Origin: GCA-020345945 sp964596985
Lineage (GTDB): Archaea > Thermoproteota > Bathyarchaeia > RBG-16-48-13 > GCA-020345945
DNA length: 64,000 nt
NCBI GenBank assembly: GCA_964596985.1
Contig: CAZQWG010000001.1
Coordinates: 248,001-312,000, forward strand
Direction: 5' to 3'
This document shows, piece after piece, positions 42,970 through 51,741 of this stretch. Below the pieces are notes generated by a model, which searched no databases, was not told where the DNA came from, and saw only the letters and a list, made by a program, of their open reading frames with translations. The stretch's first letter is position 1. Each line of letters begins with the position of its first letter. A program made the position numbers and the translations under genes.

Positions 42970-43470
42970 TTACCATTTATTCCAGCTCACCATCTCTTTT
43001 ATGCTCTTCCTCTCCTTGGATGGTGGAGCCTCGCCGGGATATCCTAGAGGCGTCAACGCTACAACGCGGATGTTTTCAGGGATATTCAGCGCGTCCTTCA
43101 CAGCCTTCTCTTCGAATTGGCCTCCTATCCAGCAGGTTCCAAGACCCTTTTCTGCCGCGGCGAGTATGAGGTGCTCCATGCTCAGACCCAGGTCGAGCAT
43201 GTAGTAGGGTTTTCCGTCCTTGTCGCCGGACTTGGCGGGGTCTGCGCATCCAACGATAATTACCGGTGCTTCTGCAGCCCAGTCGCGCGTGGTTATCTTC
43301 TTCCTCAGCGCTTCATCCGTGACCACGATGTACCTCCAGCACTGTCTGTTGCTCCAGGAGGGTGCAAGCCTTGCTGCTTCAAGCACGTACTCAACATCTT
43401 TTTCGGGGACAGGTTCCGCCTTGTACTTTCTTATGCTTCTCCTCTTGCATATGGCCTCCCTCAATTCCAT
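42970..43470 (-). CDS. Nitroreductase family protein
   Basis: 166 residues. RRSIRKYKAEPVP (residues 11-23) and LAPSWSNRQCWRYIVV are the FMN-contact motifs, then LGLSMEHLILAAAEKGLGTC. Family proteins reduce nitro groups, flavins or quinones as dimers. It is upstream of the OYE-type gene in the same direction, 24 bases apart, and possibly co-transcribed. Confidence 0.9.
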   Translation of the reverse strand: MELREAICKRRSIRKYKAEPVPEKDVEYVLEAARLAPSWSNRQCWRYIVVTDEALRKKITTRDWAAEAPVIIVGCADPAKSGDKDGKPYYMLDLGLSMEHLILAAAEKGLGTCWIGGQFEEKAVKDALNIPENIRVVALTPLGYPGEAPPSKERKSIKEMVSWNKW

Positions 43471-43752
43471 ATCTTACACCATCAGAACCCAATATTACGG
43501 AGTGATATAAAATTCAGTAACGTTAGGTCAAGAGACTTCGCGAGTGCGGATTCATTTTCTCGATGTTTTTGTTCCAGGGTTGCATTGGGAAGATTGAAAT
43601 ATTCACGGCTCGATAGGAAGCGGGCGAATTTAGGAGTGAAAATGATACGTTCTGAGTGTCGTGTAGTGTTGGAGCTTGGATAGGGTTTTGTAGCACTCAG
43701 GGATTGCAGGTTCGAGTGGGTTTAGGCTGGTTGTTGCTGGGAGGCGGGTGTT

Positions 43753-44904
43753 GTGGACATTAAACTTGCTGCTCTTCTGATTCAATTCTTGGTTTCTGTC
43801 TCCTTTAATCTAATGGGCAGTTTTCTTCCCCTCTTCATTAATAGTGATCTCAACTATACGCTTATTGAGGCGACTTACTGGGCTGGTATGTGTCAGCTTG
43901 TTGCTGCTACTCTGATGGCTTGCACCGCACCTTTCTGGGGCTCTATGTGTGATCGTGTGGGGACGAAGAAGGTGATGATGATTGCCTTAATGGGGAATTG
44001 CGTGGTTTATACCGGCATGGCTGCATCGTCTAGTATTTTTCAGCTCTTGGCGTTTCGCGGATTGCAGGGCGGTCTTGGCGGTTTGAGTACGGTCATGTTT
44101 GCCCTCGTCGCGTCCATCGTCCCGGCTGGGGAGCTTAAGAGGGCTTTGAGCTATCAGATGGCTGCAATGACGATGGGGAGTATCTTCGGTCCTGGGCTGG
44201 GAAGTTTCTTCGCCCATCTGGTTGGGTATCGTTTGACCTTTGCTACCTCAGCCCTCATCTTCCTCAGTCTGATTCCTTTAGCCCTCATGTTCAAGACCCC
44301 CCCACCAGCAGGGGGCAGTCGACCCCGGTTCAGGTTTGAAGATTTCAAGGCTATCCTGCCTGACGCAGTCTCTCTTGTCTTGGTCTACATATGTATTAGT
44401 TTCATAACGCCTATTATCCCCTGGTTTCTCAAGTCATTAGGCACTCCTTACGACCAGCTTCTGGTTCTTACGGCTGTGGTGGCGACCCTGAACGGAGCTG
44501 CCTTTGCTGTAGCAACCCCGGTTCTAACAAAAGTGGTCACGGATAAGGCTCTACCGGGTCTACCTGCCTTAGCTGCAGGGGTAATCCTGATGACAGCGTT
44601 TGCACAGAACCCATTCCAGTTCGCAGTTCTTAGGATAGCGGTGGCAGCAATTCAAGCAGGGGTACCCCCCAACCTCCTCGGAGGGAAGTCGGGAAGAGTG
44701 GGAACCGCGATCGGTTTCCTTAACTCAGCACGTTTTTTGGGCATAGCTATGGGTCCCTTCATAGCAACGTCTATTCTCGGTGACGGCACACCTCCGAGAC
44801 CTTTGTACATGTTCGTAACCATTGCCGGATTATCCCTTCTCGCTTCACTATTGATCTATTTGACTCATACGAGAGAAGAATTGCAGGCAACAGGTTATCA
44901 CTAG
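43753..44904 (+). CDS. Major facilitator superfamily transporter
   Basis: 383 residues with about twelve hydrophobic helices. FWGSMCDRVGTKKVMMIAL (residues 62-80) matches motif A between helices 2 and 3. RGLQGGLGGL is the family GxxG turn. Likely a proton-driven exporter of drugs or metabolites. GTG start. Confidence 0.85.
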   Translation: MDIKLAALLIQFLVSVSFNLMGSFLPLFINSDLNYTLIEATYWAGMCQLVAATLMACTAPFWGSMCDRVGTKKVMMIALMGNCVVYTGMAASSSIFQLLAFRGLQGGLGGLSTVMFALVASIVPAGELKRALSYQMAAMTMGSIFGPGLGSFFAHLVGYRLTFATSALIFLSLIPLALMFKTPPPAGGSRPRFRFEDFKAILPDAVSLVLVYICISFITPIIPWFLKSLGTPYDQLLVLTAVVATLNGAAFAVATPVLTKVVTDKALPGLPALAAGVILMTAFAQNPFQFAVLRIAVAAIQAGVPPNLLGGKSGRVGTAIGFLNSARFLGIAMGPFIATSILGDGTPPRPLYMFVTIAGLSLLASLLIYLTHTREELQATGYH

Positions 44905-44948
44905 AAAACAGTCGGTCAGGTTGATACCTCAAGTACTTCGAATCTAGG
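44905..44948 (-). repeat. TLR repeat copy 17, 5' arm only
   Basis: Minus strand CTTGAGGTATCAACCTGACC with AGACTG-like continuation. Follows the MFS stop directly. Confidence 0.4.
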
Positions 44949-45081
44949 CAGTCCATCAGCAGGAATCAAGAGGTTTCTAGGTTGCATGAGGACTCCGTGG
45001 AAGATCGTCCCACGTTCTGTGCAAGGATCGAACGGTACGCAGATCGGTATTTGCACAAAGGCAGATTCTTGAGGGGAAGCG

Positions 45082-45537
45082 CTACTTGACTATCAGTACT
45101 GGGCATCGGGCTTTCTGAACGACTTGGTTGCTGACACTCCCTAGGAGGAACTCCTTGAAACCACTCAGCCCGTGGCTACCCATGACGATCATATTGAAGC
45201 CCTCCCCTTTGGCGGTCTCAAGTATCTTATCAGCGATATTTCCCTTTGCCAACTTTGATGTTGTCTTCACTCCAGGTTTAAGTTGCTTAGATTTCTTGAG
45301 GGCTTTCGACAGGATTCCCTTGTGGTAGGCTTCCACTCCCTCTTCGATTTCCAGTAAGGTCTCCGCAGAGACGACTGGCTCACCTGTTTCTGATTCAAAG
45401 ATGGGCGGTATCCGTGAGGGTGGAACAACGCTGAGTAGCACAATCTCTGCAGAGTACTTCTCAGCTTGGTCAAGTGCGAGATTCAACGCTTTCCCTGCAA
45501 GCTCGGAGCCGTCAATCGGAACCAGAATCTTTCTCAT
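45082..45537 (-). CDS. Universal stress protein (UspA family)
   Basis: 151 residues from the ATG at 45537. RKILVPIDGSELAGKAL (start), AKGEGFNMIVMGSHGLSGFK (about 115-134) and SVSNQVVQKARCPVLIVK (end) are the classical Usp strand-loop motifs; GSHG binds ATP phosphate. Acts in general stress response. GGAGAT stands just before the start. Confidence 0.9.
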   Translation of the reverse strand: MRKILVPIDGSELAGKALNLALDQAEKYSAEIVLLSVVPPSRIPPIFESETGEPVVSAETLLEIEEGVEAYHKGILSKALKKSKQLKPGVKTTSKLAKGNIADKILETAKGEGFNMIVMGSHGLSGFKEFLLGSVSNQVVQKARCPVLIVK

Positions 45538-45825
45538 CAAATCTATCTCCATATTGAATTGTTCAGTGTAGCTATTCTAGTTTTGCGATGAGGCAGCCCA
45601 AGAATGGCAATTCAGCCCTCAGTGATATGGTTGACTTGAGAATTCGCACGGACGGAATAGTGCCGTAGGCAAACGCATTGTATCGCGGACATCTGACTCG
45701 GCAAGGAATGACCTCATGACAGAGAACATTCCAACATAAGCCATCAACTTCGTATTTGTCATCAAAAAACGGAGTACCCATGAGACGAGGATCTACACGA
45801 CTCTTGTCGTTCAATGGGGGTAGCT

Positions 45826-46308
45826 TCACCTATTCTGTTCCTTAAACCGCCTCAAGGTTTCTACAGGAACCGGATTGATGTACTCCAGCCCCACACGGTT
45901 GCAGAGGCTCTCAAAATCGGTGTCAGTAGTGACTACTGCCTCTGCGCCTTCCTGCAGTGCGAGGGCGAGGTAGACGCAGTCGAAGACATCCTGTCTCAGC
46001 TCCTCCGCCAGCTTGAAGCTCTGAGTGATCGTCTGCCTCTGGAGGCTCGGGTACCGTACCCGCTCGTACGCCCCGACAAAATGTTTGACTGCCTCTGCGC
46101 TCTCCTGTTCAGGGCACTGCCACCTTCTCGTCATGATCCAGTATACCCTGACAGGAAGGATGTCCATGACGAGCGGGGTGTATCCCCCTCTCAATCCTTC
46201 TTCGACCAAGGGGTGGACGTACTCGTTTCCCGGGTGGTTCTTGACGAGGAATATTGCCAGGGTGTTGACGTCGAGCACCCTCTGCCGCTTGCCGGTCTCA
46301 CTCCCCAA
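45826..46308 (-). CDS. PIN-domain toxin (VapC-type)
   Basis: 160 residues. LDVNTLAIFLVKNHPGN has the first Asp, VMDILPVRVYWIMTRR region the Glu-like site, DVFDCVYLALALQ the next acids and VVTTDTDFESL the last. It is overlapped by 11 bases with the AbrB-type gene that follows on the strand, so the two form a module. A plus-strand ORF over the same place is a shadow. Confidence 0.85.
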   Translation of the reverse strand: MGSETGKRQRVLDVNTLAIFLVKNHPGNEYVHPLVEEGLRGGYTPLVMDILPVRVYWIMTRRWQCPEQESAEAVKHFVGAYERVRYPSLQRQTITQSFKLAEELRQDVFDCVYLALALQEGAEAVVTTDTDFESLCNRVGLEYINPVPVETLRRFKEQNR

Positions 46309-46522
46309 AGGTAGCCTCTCCCGAGTCTGGAAACGCTTCTTCCCCCCACTTCCCTTTCTTCGACTCCACCCTGATCGGGGTCGGGATGATAGGCTTCAAG
46401 AGCAGTACCCCTCCCTCCTCGCCCAACTCGAACTCCATCCCCGACTTCAGGCCCAGCCTCTCCCTTTCCTCGGCAGGGATCAGGACCCTACCCCTCTCAT
46501 CCATCCGGGGATTTCCCACCAC
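46298..46522 (-). CDS. AbrB-type antitoxin
   Basis: 74 residues. RMDERGRVLIPAEERERLGL and SGMEFELGEEGGVLLLKP make the AbrB strand-loop-helix fold. The last 20 residues would bind the PIN toxin. Overlaps the PIN gene by 11 bases. Confidence 0.8.
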   Translation of the reverse strand: MVGNPRMDERGRVLIPAEERERLGLKSGMEFELGEEGGVLLLKPIIPTPIRVESKKGKWGEEAFPDSGEATFGE

Positions 46523-46625
46523 ATTTCACCCACATTCAGGCTTTTTTATATCCCACATAAACCTTTCCTTTATGTGGGCTTGAAACGCTTCCTGCGGATC
46601 CGTATCAACCCTCTGGTTCGGTTGG

Positions 46626-46746
46626 GAGACCGCCTCCAAGCGGGCTTTTCTCGGCCCGAATTTGAGTTTGCCGGACCACGGTGTTGACCTATGGTCTTCC
46701 GGCAACAACTAGGCATCCACTGTCGATTGGGTTTTTCATAGGATTC
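46626..46746 (-). repeat. TLR repeat copy 18, 3' half
   Basis: Minus strand: ATCGACAGTGGATGCC, GTTGCCGGAAGACCATAGG, ACCGTGGTCCGGCAAACTCA, TTCGGGCCGAGAAAAGCCCG, ending in an AGCCCGCTTGGAGGCGGTCT hairpin. The 5' arm is missing. Confidence 0.65.
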
Positions 46747-46813
46747 CGTTAGTCCGGGCATCTGAGAGATACGCGTTTCCTCGGGCGGGGAGTTCTTATA
46801 CTTATTTATACAG

Positions 46814-47179
46814 GTGTATAAGGTGTTGGTGGTGTCGCTGTCATCTGTTAAAGCAACTAAGCGTTATGTGTATCCTGTCCAGCTTGGCAAGGAAGACCTG
46901 CAGGCTTTGAATGAGATAGTGGGTAAGCTTGAGTGCAGTAAGGCGGAGGCGATTCGAGAAGCGATACTTCACTATGCGGACCATATTAGGGGTCTGGAGG
47001 TTATGAGGATCCGAGAAGTACCCAGAGAGCAGGCGAGAAGAGAGATAACGGCGTACCTGAGGGAGAGGGATCGGGCTTGGTCCAGCGAGATCGCTGACCA
47101 CTTACTGCTGGATATCACTCTCGTTAACGACGTGTTGACTGAGCTTTGGAGCGAGGATAAGATTGAGCCAACAGCATGA
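46814..47179 (+). CDS. RHH-plus-winged-helix regulator
   Basis: 121 residues. KRYVYPVQLGKEDLQALNEI and SKAEAIREAILHYADHI (residues 16-58) form a ribbon-helix-helix. REITAYLRERDRAWSSEIAD and LVNDVLTELWSEDKIE after it look like a winged helix. A double DNA-binding protein that could be a regulator. It starts just after an AT-rich TATA-like TTATACTTATTTATACAGG. Confidence 0.6.
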   Translation: MYKVLVVSLSSVKATKRYVYPVQLGKEDLQALNEIVGKLECSKAEAIREAILHYADHIRGLEVMRIREVPREQARREITAYLRERDRAWSSEIADHLLLDITLVNDVLTELWSEDKIEPTA

Positions 47180-47402
47180 TCGACTAGTCGGCGAGAGACT
47201 CAGATGTCTCGGTCGTAAACTATCTAAACCGCGGTTGATTCACTACACACACAATCACCGTGCAATTATGATAGATGTAGAGGGGCGTCCAGCAGTATGT
47301 GAAGTAATCAGAGAGTGGAGAATCAAGAAGAAAGGAAGCTAATTACAGGCGGATAAGTTTCTTTACTTGCCATATAATGATTGATGTTCGGATACGGAGT
47401 AC

Positions 47403-47576
47403 TTGGCGAGACGCGCTGAAGACTCGGCGGTGAGGGGGTTACTGGATGTTTTAGAGAGGAGAATCGAATCCTTGGATTGATCATTCAAGATTGTAGAGAA
47501 GGAATTGAAGAGCAGGTTATACTTGGTTCAAGATCATTTGACATCTTTGAAGCGGATACTTATCGGCTTAGAATAG
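47403..47576 (+). pseudogene. Short coiled-coil ORF with in-frame TGA
   Basis: TTG 47403 to TAG 47576 reads ARRAEDSAVRGLLDVLERRI then ESLD, a TGA at 47478-47480, then SFKIVEKELKSRLYLVQDHL and on. The two halves continue one helical protein, so a small gene has been broken by a stop, or the TGA is read through. GGAG lies 5 bases before the TTG. The 47180-47402 gap before it shows nothing else. Confidence 0.3.
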
Positions 47577-47579
47577 GCG

Positions 47580-48761
47580 TTATGGTTTGTTGTGTTCTAT
47601 GTAGGGTTTGAATTCCCAGGATTCTTTTTCTTCGAGTATCTGTTCGAGGATCTCTGAGGCCTTCTCCTTTTCTAGTGTTAGGAATAGTTTGCCGACGTGT
47701 TTGCAGAACCGTTTGAGGGGTGAGGCTTTGTTCCAGTCGGAGCAGTCGTGTCGGATGAGACGGTTCTTTACGTCTACGTCTATGTGGTAGTCTCTTACTT
47801 GTGCCTTCACATGTTCGCCTGTTGCTTCTTGGATGGTGAGTTCCTGGTCTTTGATGCCGTAGGCTCTCCGTAGTCTCTGTCTGTCCATGAGCTCTTTAAG
47901 CAGGTTCCCGACCGCTTTCCCTTCTGGTTTGATGAATGCTTCGAGCGACGGCTTCTCTGTTCTTGCCTGCCTTTCAAGGAAGCCCTCGACTCTTGTCTTG
48001 GTCTCTGCCTGCTGGGTTGTGATTTGTCCGAGCATTTCTAGGGTTTGGAGGCAGTTTTCGACGGCGTATCCGTGGTAGTGGTTGTTGAAGAAGCCGTAGA
48101 CCGTCTCGGCTTTCTCGGCGACTTCCCTGACTTGGGGGACCCAGGGTTCGAGCTCGTTCTTAGTGTACTCGTAGTTGTACCATGGTCTTGCCCCTTTTCC
48201 ATGCCATCGGAAGTACGCTATCTCCGAGGTGACTTGTACATCCGGCGGGAGCAGGGGTTCGTCGACTATGGTGTACGCTACACCGTGCTTCCTGAGTAGT
48301 TGCCAGGTCTCTTCTCTCATCCAGGATAGGTCTCTGAATTCTACGGCGAATTTGATGTTGGCTGGGAGTATCTGGAAGAAGTCTCCGAGTAGCTCCGGAT
48401 TGTATTCGAGGCTTGGCGGGAGCTGTAGGAGTAGGCATCCGAGTTTCCCGTTCAGGGATAGGGGTTCCATCAGTTCGAGGAAGCGTGTAAGGTCGTCTTC
48501 GACCCCTTGGCCGAGGTTTAGCCTCTTCTCGTGGGTGATAAGCCTCGGGACCTTCGCGGTGAAGACGAAGTCTGTGGGGGTGTATCTGAGCCAGCCCATC
48601 GCCATGCCTTTGGTGGGGTACCGGTAAAAGGTGGAGTTGATCTCGGCGGTCTTGAAGACCCTCGAGTAGGCGGTGAGCATTCTCTTCTCGCCCTTCTTGT
48701 AGAAGGGGCCGATCCACTCCTTGTAGCTCCATCCGGATGTCCCGAGTATTACGTTGCCCAT
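47580..48761 (-). CDS. DUF72 protein with SWIM-like C-terminal region
   Basis: 393 residues. ILGTSGWSYKEWIGPFY (residues 5-21) and AEINSTFYRYPT (34-45) start the DUF72 TIM-barrel-like domain; YFFNNHYHGYAVEN is late in it (around 225). The last 130 residues contain IRHDCSDW then KRFCKHVGKLFLTLE, close to the CxCxnCxH zinc-finger (SWIM) that binds DNA or protein. This two-domain form recurs in archaea. The C-terminus is repeated by a fragment at 24545-24605. Biochemical role unknown. Confidence 0.85.
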   Translation of the reverse strand: MGNVILGTSGWSYKEWIGPFYKKGEKRMLTAYSRVFKTAEINSTFYRYPTKGMAMGWLRYTPTDFVFTAKVPRLITHEKRLNLGQGVEDDLTRFLELMEPLSLNGKLGCLLLQLPPSLEYNPELLGDFFQILPANIKFAVEFRDLSWMREETWQLLRKHGVAYTIVDEPLLPPDVQVTSEIAYFRWHGKGARPWYNYEYTKNELEPWVPQVREVAEKAETVYGFFNNHYHGYAVENCLQTLEMLGQITTQQAETKTRVEGFLERQARTEKPSLEAFIKPEGKAVGNLLKELMDRQRLRRAYGIKDQELTIQEATGEHVKAQVRDYHIDVDVKNRLIRHDCSDWNKASPLKRFCKHVGKLFLTLEKEKASEILEQILEEKESWEFKPYIEHNKP

Positions 48762-49235
48762 GAGTTCTACCGTAGCTCTCTTGATCTAAAGGGTCCGGAC
48801 TACTTCATCACGCTATAGTACGTCTTTCCGGGTAGTCTCTCGAGCAGGATTGATACGCGTGTTCTTTTGTTCTTTGCGAGATCTATGATCTTCTATCCTT
48901 GGTGCCGGATTGGTGCTCTCTTGCCTGCCGGAGGTCTACGTCTTCTCGAAGCACTTCCCCGAGGGGGTTATCCCGGTGGACCCGGCTGCCATCAGGAAGT
49001 CGCCGGTCTGCTTGAAGGTTTCAGCCGTGCAGCGTCCTTGTACATCCTTATTCTCGCAAGTATTGTGGGACCAAAATAACTGAATATCTCTCCACGATCC
49101 TCTTCTTGCAGGTATACCCTCTAAGCACGTATCCAAATAGAATATACCGAAATGTACGTGCTCGACTGTTGGATTACAATCTACGAGTAAACTCGTGTCA
49201 AGATGCCATTGTCATCTTCTATGTGTTTATGTGAA
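48762..49235. other. Intergenic, no gene seen
   Basis: Contains only short frames with unconvincing composition, for example a 70-codon plus-strand frame at 48867-49079. No TLR segment recognised. The sequence is probably a remnant. Confidence 0.3.
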
Positions 49236-49655
49236 TCATATTGTTCTTGCCACTCTTGATAGCGGGTGACCTTTGGCCTTCATTTCTAGGGTGTTGAACC
49301 AGCCGAACGGGGTCCTAGTGACGGTGAATCCGCGTCGTACCAGCTCTTTTTCTGTTAGCTTCAGGGTCTCCACTGCAGTCTCGGGTTTGCTGAGGTCTGA
49401 GAATAGGTGTGCGAAGGGGTGAAGGACTATTGTGTCGACTTTCAGCTTGTGGGCTAATCGGGCTATTTCATCCGCTGCCTTCTCTGAGGTGTTTGCGGGG
49501 TTCGGTTCGTCCTGCTTCTCTACGCTGGTAAGTATGAGCAGTGCTTCTTGGACTGTTATGGTTCTTTCTGGGTCCCAGTCTTCGACGAGCTTGGACCTCC
49601 CTTTTTCGGTGATGGTGCTGCTGAAATGGTCGACGTGGAGCATCAACATTCGCAT
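49236..49655 (-). CDS. Freestanding archaeal ThrRS editing domain
   Basis: 139 residues matching the archaeal threonyl-tRNA synthetase N-terminal editing domain (D-aminoacyl-tRNA deacylase fold). MLMLHVDHFSSTITEKGR at the start, VDTIVLHPFAHLF (Pro-Phe-Ala-His, about residues 77-89), and TRTPFGWFNTLEMKAKGHPL. It removes Ser from mischarged tRNA-Thr. No synthetase catalytic domain is attached, so it works in trans, as in some crenarchaea, or it is a duplicate of the fused one. Confidence 0.85.
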   Translation of the reverse strand: MRMLMLHVDHFSSTITEKGRSKLVEDWDPERTITVQEALLILTSVEKQDEPNPANTSEKAADEIARLAHKLKVDTIVLHPFAHLFSDLSKPETAVETLKLTEKELVRRGFTVTRTPFGWFNTLEMKAKGHPLSRVARTI

Positions 49656-49867
49656 CTATCCGGCCTCCTGAACCATGCGGTGTTCGTTTAGGTGTTCTGA
49701 GAAGTACTGGTCTCCCCTGTCAACGAGGACAGCTGCAGCGTCGACATTCTTGCGTTGATCCACTGACATATCTTGATGCCTCCCTATGAACAGGACGTTT
49801 CTCACGTTCTTGACAGTAGACGTGTAGGGTTGATACCTTATAGATTATGAGTCCACAAGAAGACCGG

Positions 49868-49972
49868 GATTCACGGTCTACTGTTGACATGGGGGTTTCC
49901 GCTGTCAGCCTTCAGGTACAATACGAAAAGAACAACTTAGCGGGTTGAGCCACTTCAGGAACCTCATTACCT
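49868..49972 (-). repeat. TLR repeat copy 19, near complete
   Basis: Minus strand: CTGAAGTGGCTCAACCCGC arm, GAAGGCTGACAGCGGAAACC core, GTCAACAGTAGACCG then a GACCG/CGGTC hairpin. Compared with copy 6 the stem changes A-T to G-C in step, so the hairpin is maintained. Confidence 0.8.
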
Positions 49973-49992
49973 GAAGAGTAGTAGGATAGCGA

Positions 49993-50037
49993 TTCGGTGG
50001 CTGCCGTCTGCCTTCATACACCTCTAACAAGACAGGT
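49993..50037 (-). repeat. TLR repeat copy 20, core only
   Basis: Minus strand ATGAAGGCAGACGGCAGCCA, directly after copy 19 with 20 bases between. The remainder of 49656-50125 has no gene. Confidence 0.4.
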
Positions 50038-50125
50038 CGACACATGATCCTGAGGCTTGATGCACTGGTACAGTCAACCAGTCAAGTGTTTATAGCAGGT
50101 CACTGAAAGACATTGGGGGGTTTCT

Positions 50126-50674
50126 TTGCCACCTTCAGCGGTCAAGACTGTGAAGGACCTTATTCTCTGGCAGTACGCGAAGCTGATAGCGAGATCCGCA
50201 GGTTTCGACAAGAACTACCGTTTCATCATGAACAGGTTCAAGCAGCTTCAGAATGGGAAGATCAACTGGTCGGGCTCGATCAGGGAATACATCAAGGAGA
50301 GGGAACGATCCGGCGAGTGTATCTATTGTGGTAGCAGGGATGATTTGAGTGTGGATCATCTGATTCCCCGGAATCGGGGCGGACCAGATATCGGAGACAA
50401 TGCTATAACGGCGTGCAAGAGCTGCAATTCGTCGAAGGGGGATAGAGGGGTATACGAGTGGTACGGATTAGACCGCAGAAACGAGGTACCGAGACTCGTG
50501 GAAGGGAAATACCTGAAGCTTCTGTACCAGTTGCACGAGGAGAAAAGAACCTTGGACACCTCGGTTGGAGAATTGAAGAGGCTCTGTGAGATATGTACCG
50601 TTGGATATCTATGCGAAGAGACGATGTTGACTGTGTATTGCCTGGAAAGCGTTCTTCTCAAAGGTAATAGGTAG
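50126..50674 (+). CDS. HNH endonuclease
   Basis: 182 residues, TTG start with GGGGGG upstream. CIYCGSRDDLSVDHLIPRNR (residues 69-88) is the HNH core, then NAITACKSCNSSKGDR. Zinc knuckle CxxC twice. The N-terminal 65 residues are basic and may bind DNA or RNA. Function could be defence, DNA repair or group-I-like homing. It is alone in its strand context. Confidence 0.85.
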   Translation: MPPSAVKTVKDLILWQYAKLIARSAGFDKNYRFIMNRFKQLQNGKINWSGSIREYIKERERSGECIYCGSRDDLSVDHLIPRNRGGPDIGDNAITACKSCNSSKGDRGVYEWYGLDRRNEVPRLVEGKYLKLLYQLHEEKRTLDTSVGELKRLCEICTVGYLCEETMLTVYCLESVLLKGNR

Positions 50675-50974
50675 CTAAACACGATTTTTCTGTTGGTCAG
50701 ACTTTAGGTCCCCCGTGACCCCTCGGCAGTATCCCAGCATTCGATGTCAGCGAGAGTGAAGCTATGTGTAACTTGACGCGGGATTTCTTAGGTGCAACAC
50801 AGAGAAACAGCAAGACCCGCAATTACTTGTGGTCTTTATAGAGGGTTAGGCGGTAGAAAAGAGTGAATGACAGAGGGGCCATAGATCATCCTGTGTACGC
50901 CTATGCTCCGTGTGCGTCTGATCCACTGGAAAGCCGCTGATGCCTTATATTTCAACTATCTTAAACTAGGAAGT

Positions 50975-51637
50975 ATGGCGAAGATACTGAGGGTTCATAG
51001 AACCAAGGAGCAGGCTAGGGAGAGCTATGACAAGATAAGCAGGATCTACGACTACTTCACCCCTTTCGAGAAGAAATACGTCAAGAAGGCACTAGACTTG
51101 TTAGGGGTTCAAGCGGGAGAAAGGGTCCTTGAGATCGGCTTTGGGACAGGTCATAGCCTGAAGCAGATAGCAGAATCAGTCGGGGGGATGGGCAAAGCCT
51201 GTGGTATCGATATCTCTCCTGGAATGGTAGAGGTATCAAGAAGGAGGCTTGAAAGGGCGGGGCTTGAAGAGAGGGTTGAATTACACTGCGGGGACGCCTT
51301 ACATCTGCCGTATGAGGATGACATGTTTGACGCAGTCTTCATGGGTTTTGCCTTGGAGACTTTTGATACCCCAGAGATACCGAGGGTTCTCGAAGAGATC
51401 AAGAGGGTGCTCAAGCCGCACGGGAGACTCGGGGTTGTCAGTATGTCAAACGAGAATGGGGAATCCATCCTATTGAGGCTCTACAGATGGGCGCACGAAA
51501 GATTTCCGAAGTACATTGATTGCAGACCAATCTATGTTGAGGAATCAGTAAGAGAAGCCGGTTATGAAATAGAACACAGAGAGAGAGTAAACCTGCTTGG
51601 ATTACCCGGGGAGATTATCCTCGGCTTCTTGCCATAA
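50975..51637 (+). CDS. Class I SAM methyltransferase (UbiE/Coq5-like)
   Basis: 220 residues from ATG 50975 (AGGAAGT before it). SYDKISRIYDYFTPFEKKYV (start), ERVLEIGFGTGHSLKQIAES (motif I) and MFDAVFMGFALETFDTPEIP (motif IV) match UbiE-type small-molecule methyltransferases. The substrate is often a quinone or lipid; in archaea it may be menaquinone-like or unknown. Confidence 0.85.
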   Translation: MAKILRVHRTKEQARESYDKISRIYDYFTPFEKKYVKKALDLLGVQAGERVLEIGFGTGHSLKQIAESVGGMGKACGIDISPGMVEVSRRRLERAGLEERVELHCGDALHLPYEDDMFDAVFMGFALETFDTPEIPRVLEEIKRVLKPHGRLGVVSMSNENGESILLRLYRWAHERFPKYIDCRPIYVEESVREAGYEIEHRERVNLLGLPGEIILGFLP

Positions 51638-51741
51638 CGCGCGTGAGTGACTACAGGGATGAGTATGTGATAGATAAAAGGTCCTTCAGGTTAAGGTACC
51701 CCGGTATCGAGTTGATTTAGGCAGGGGAAGAAGCCAGTAGG

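Noticed and set aside
45572..45829. 85-codon minus-strand ORF between the PIN and Usp genes
   Set aside because: No ribosome site, no family and odd composition; could not be supported.
45814..46314. A 166-codon plus-strand ORF over the PIN gene
   Set aside because: Antisense to a convincing PIN-AbrB pair; its composition shows no fold.
48160..48732. 190-codon minus-strand ORF in the DUF72 gene
   Set aside because: Low-complexity Arg/Pro-rich out-of-frame reading of DUF72 sequence.
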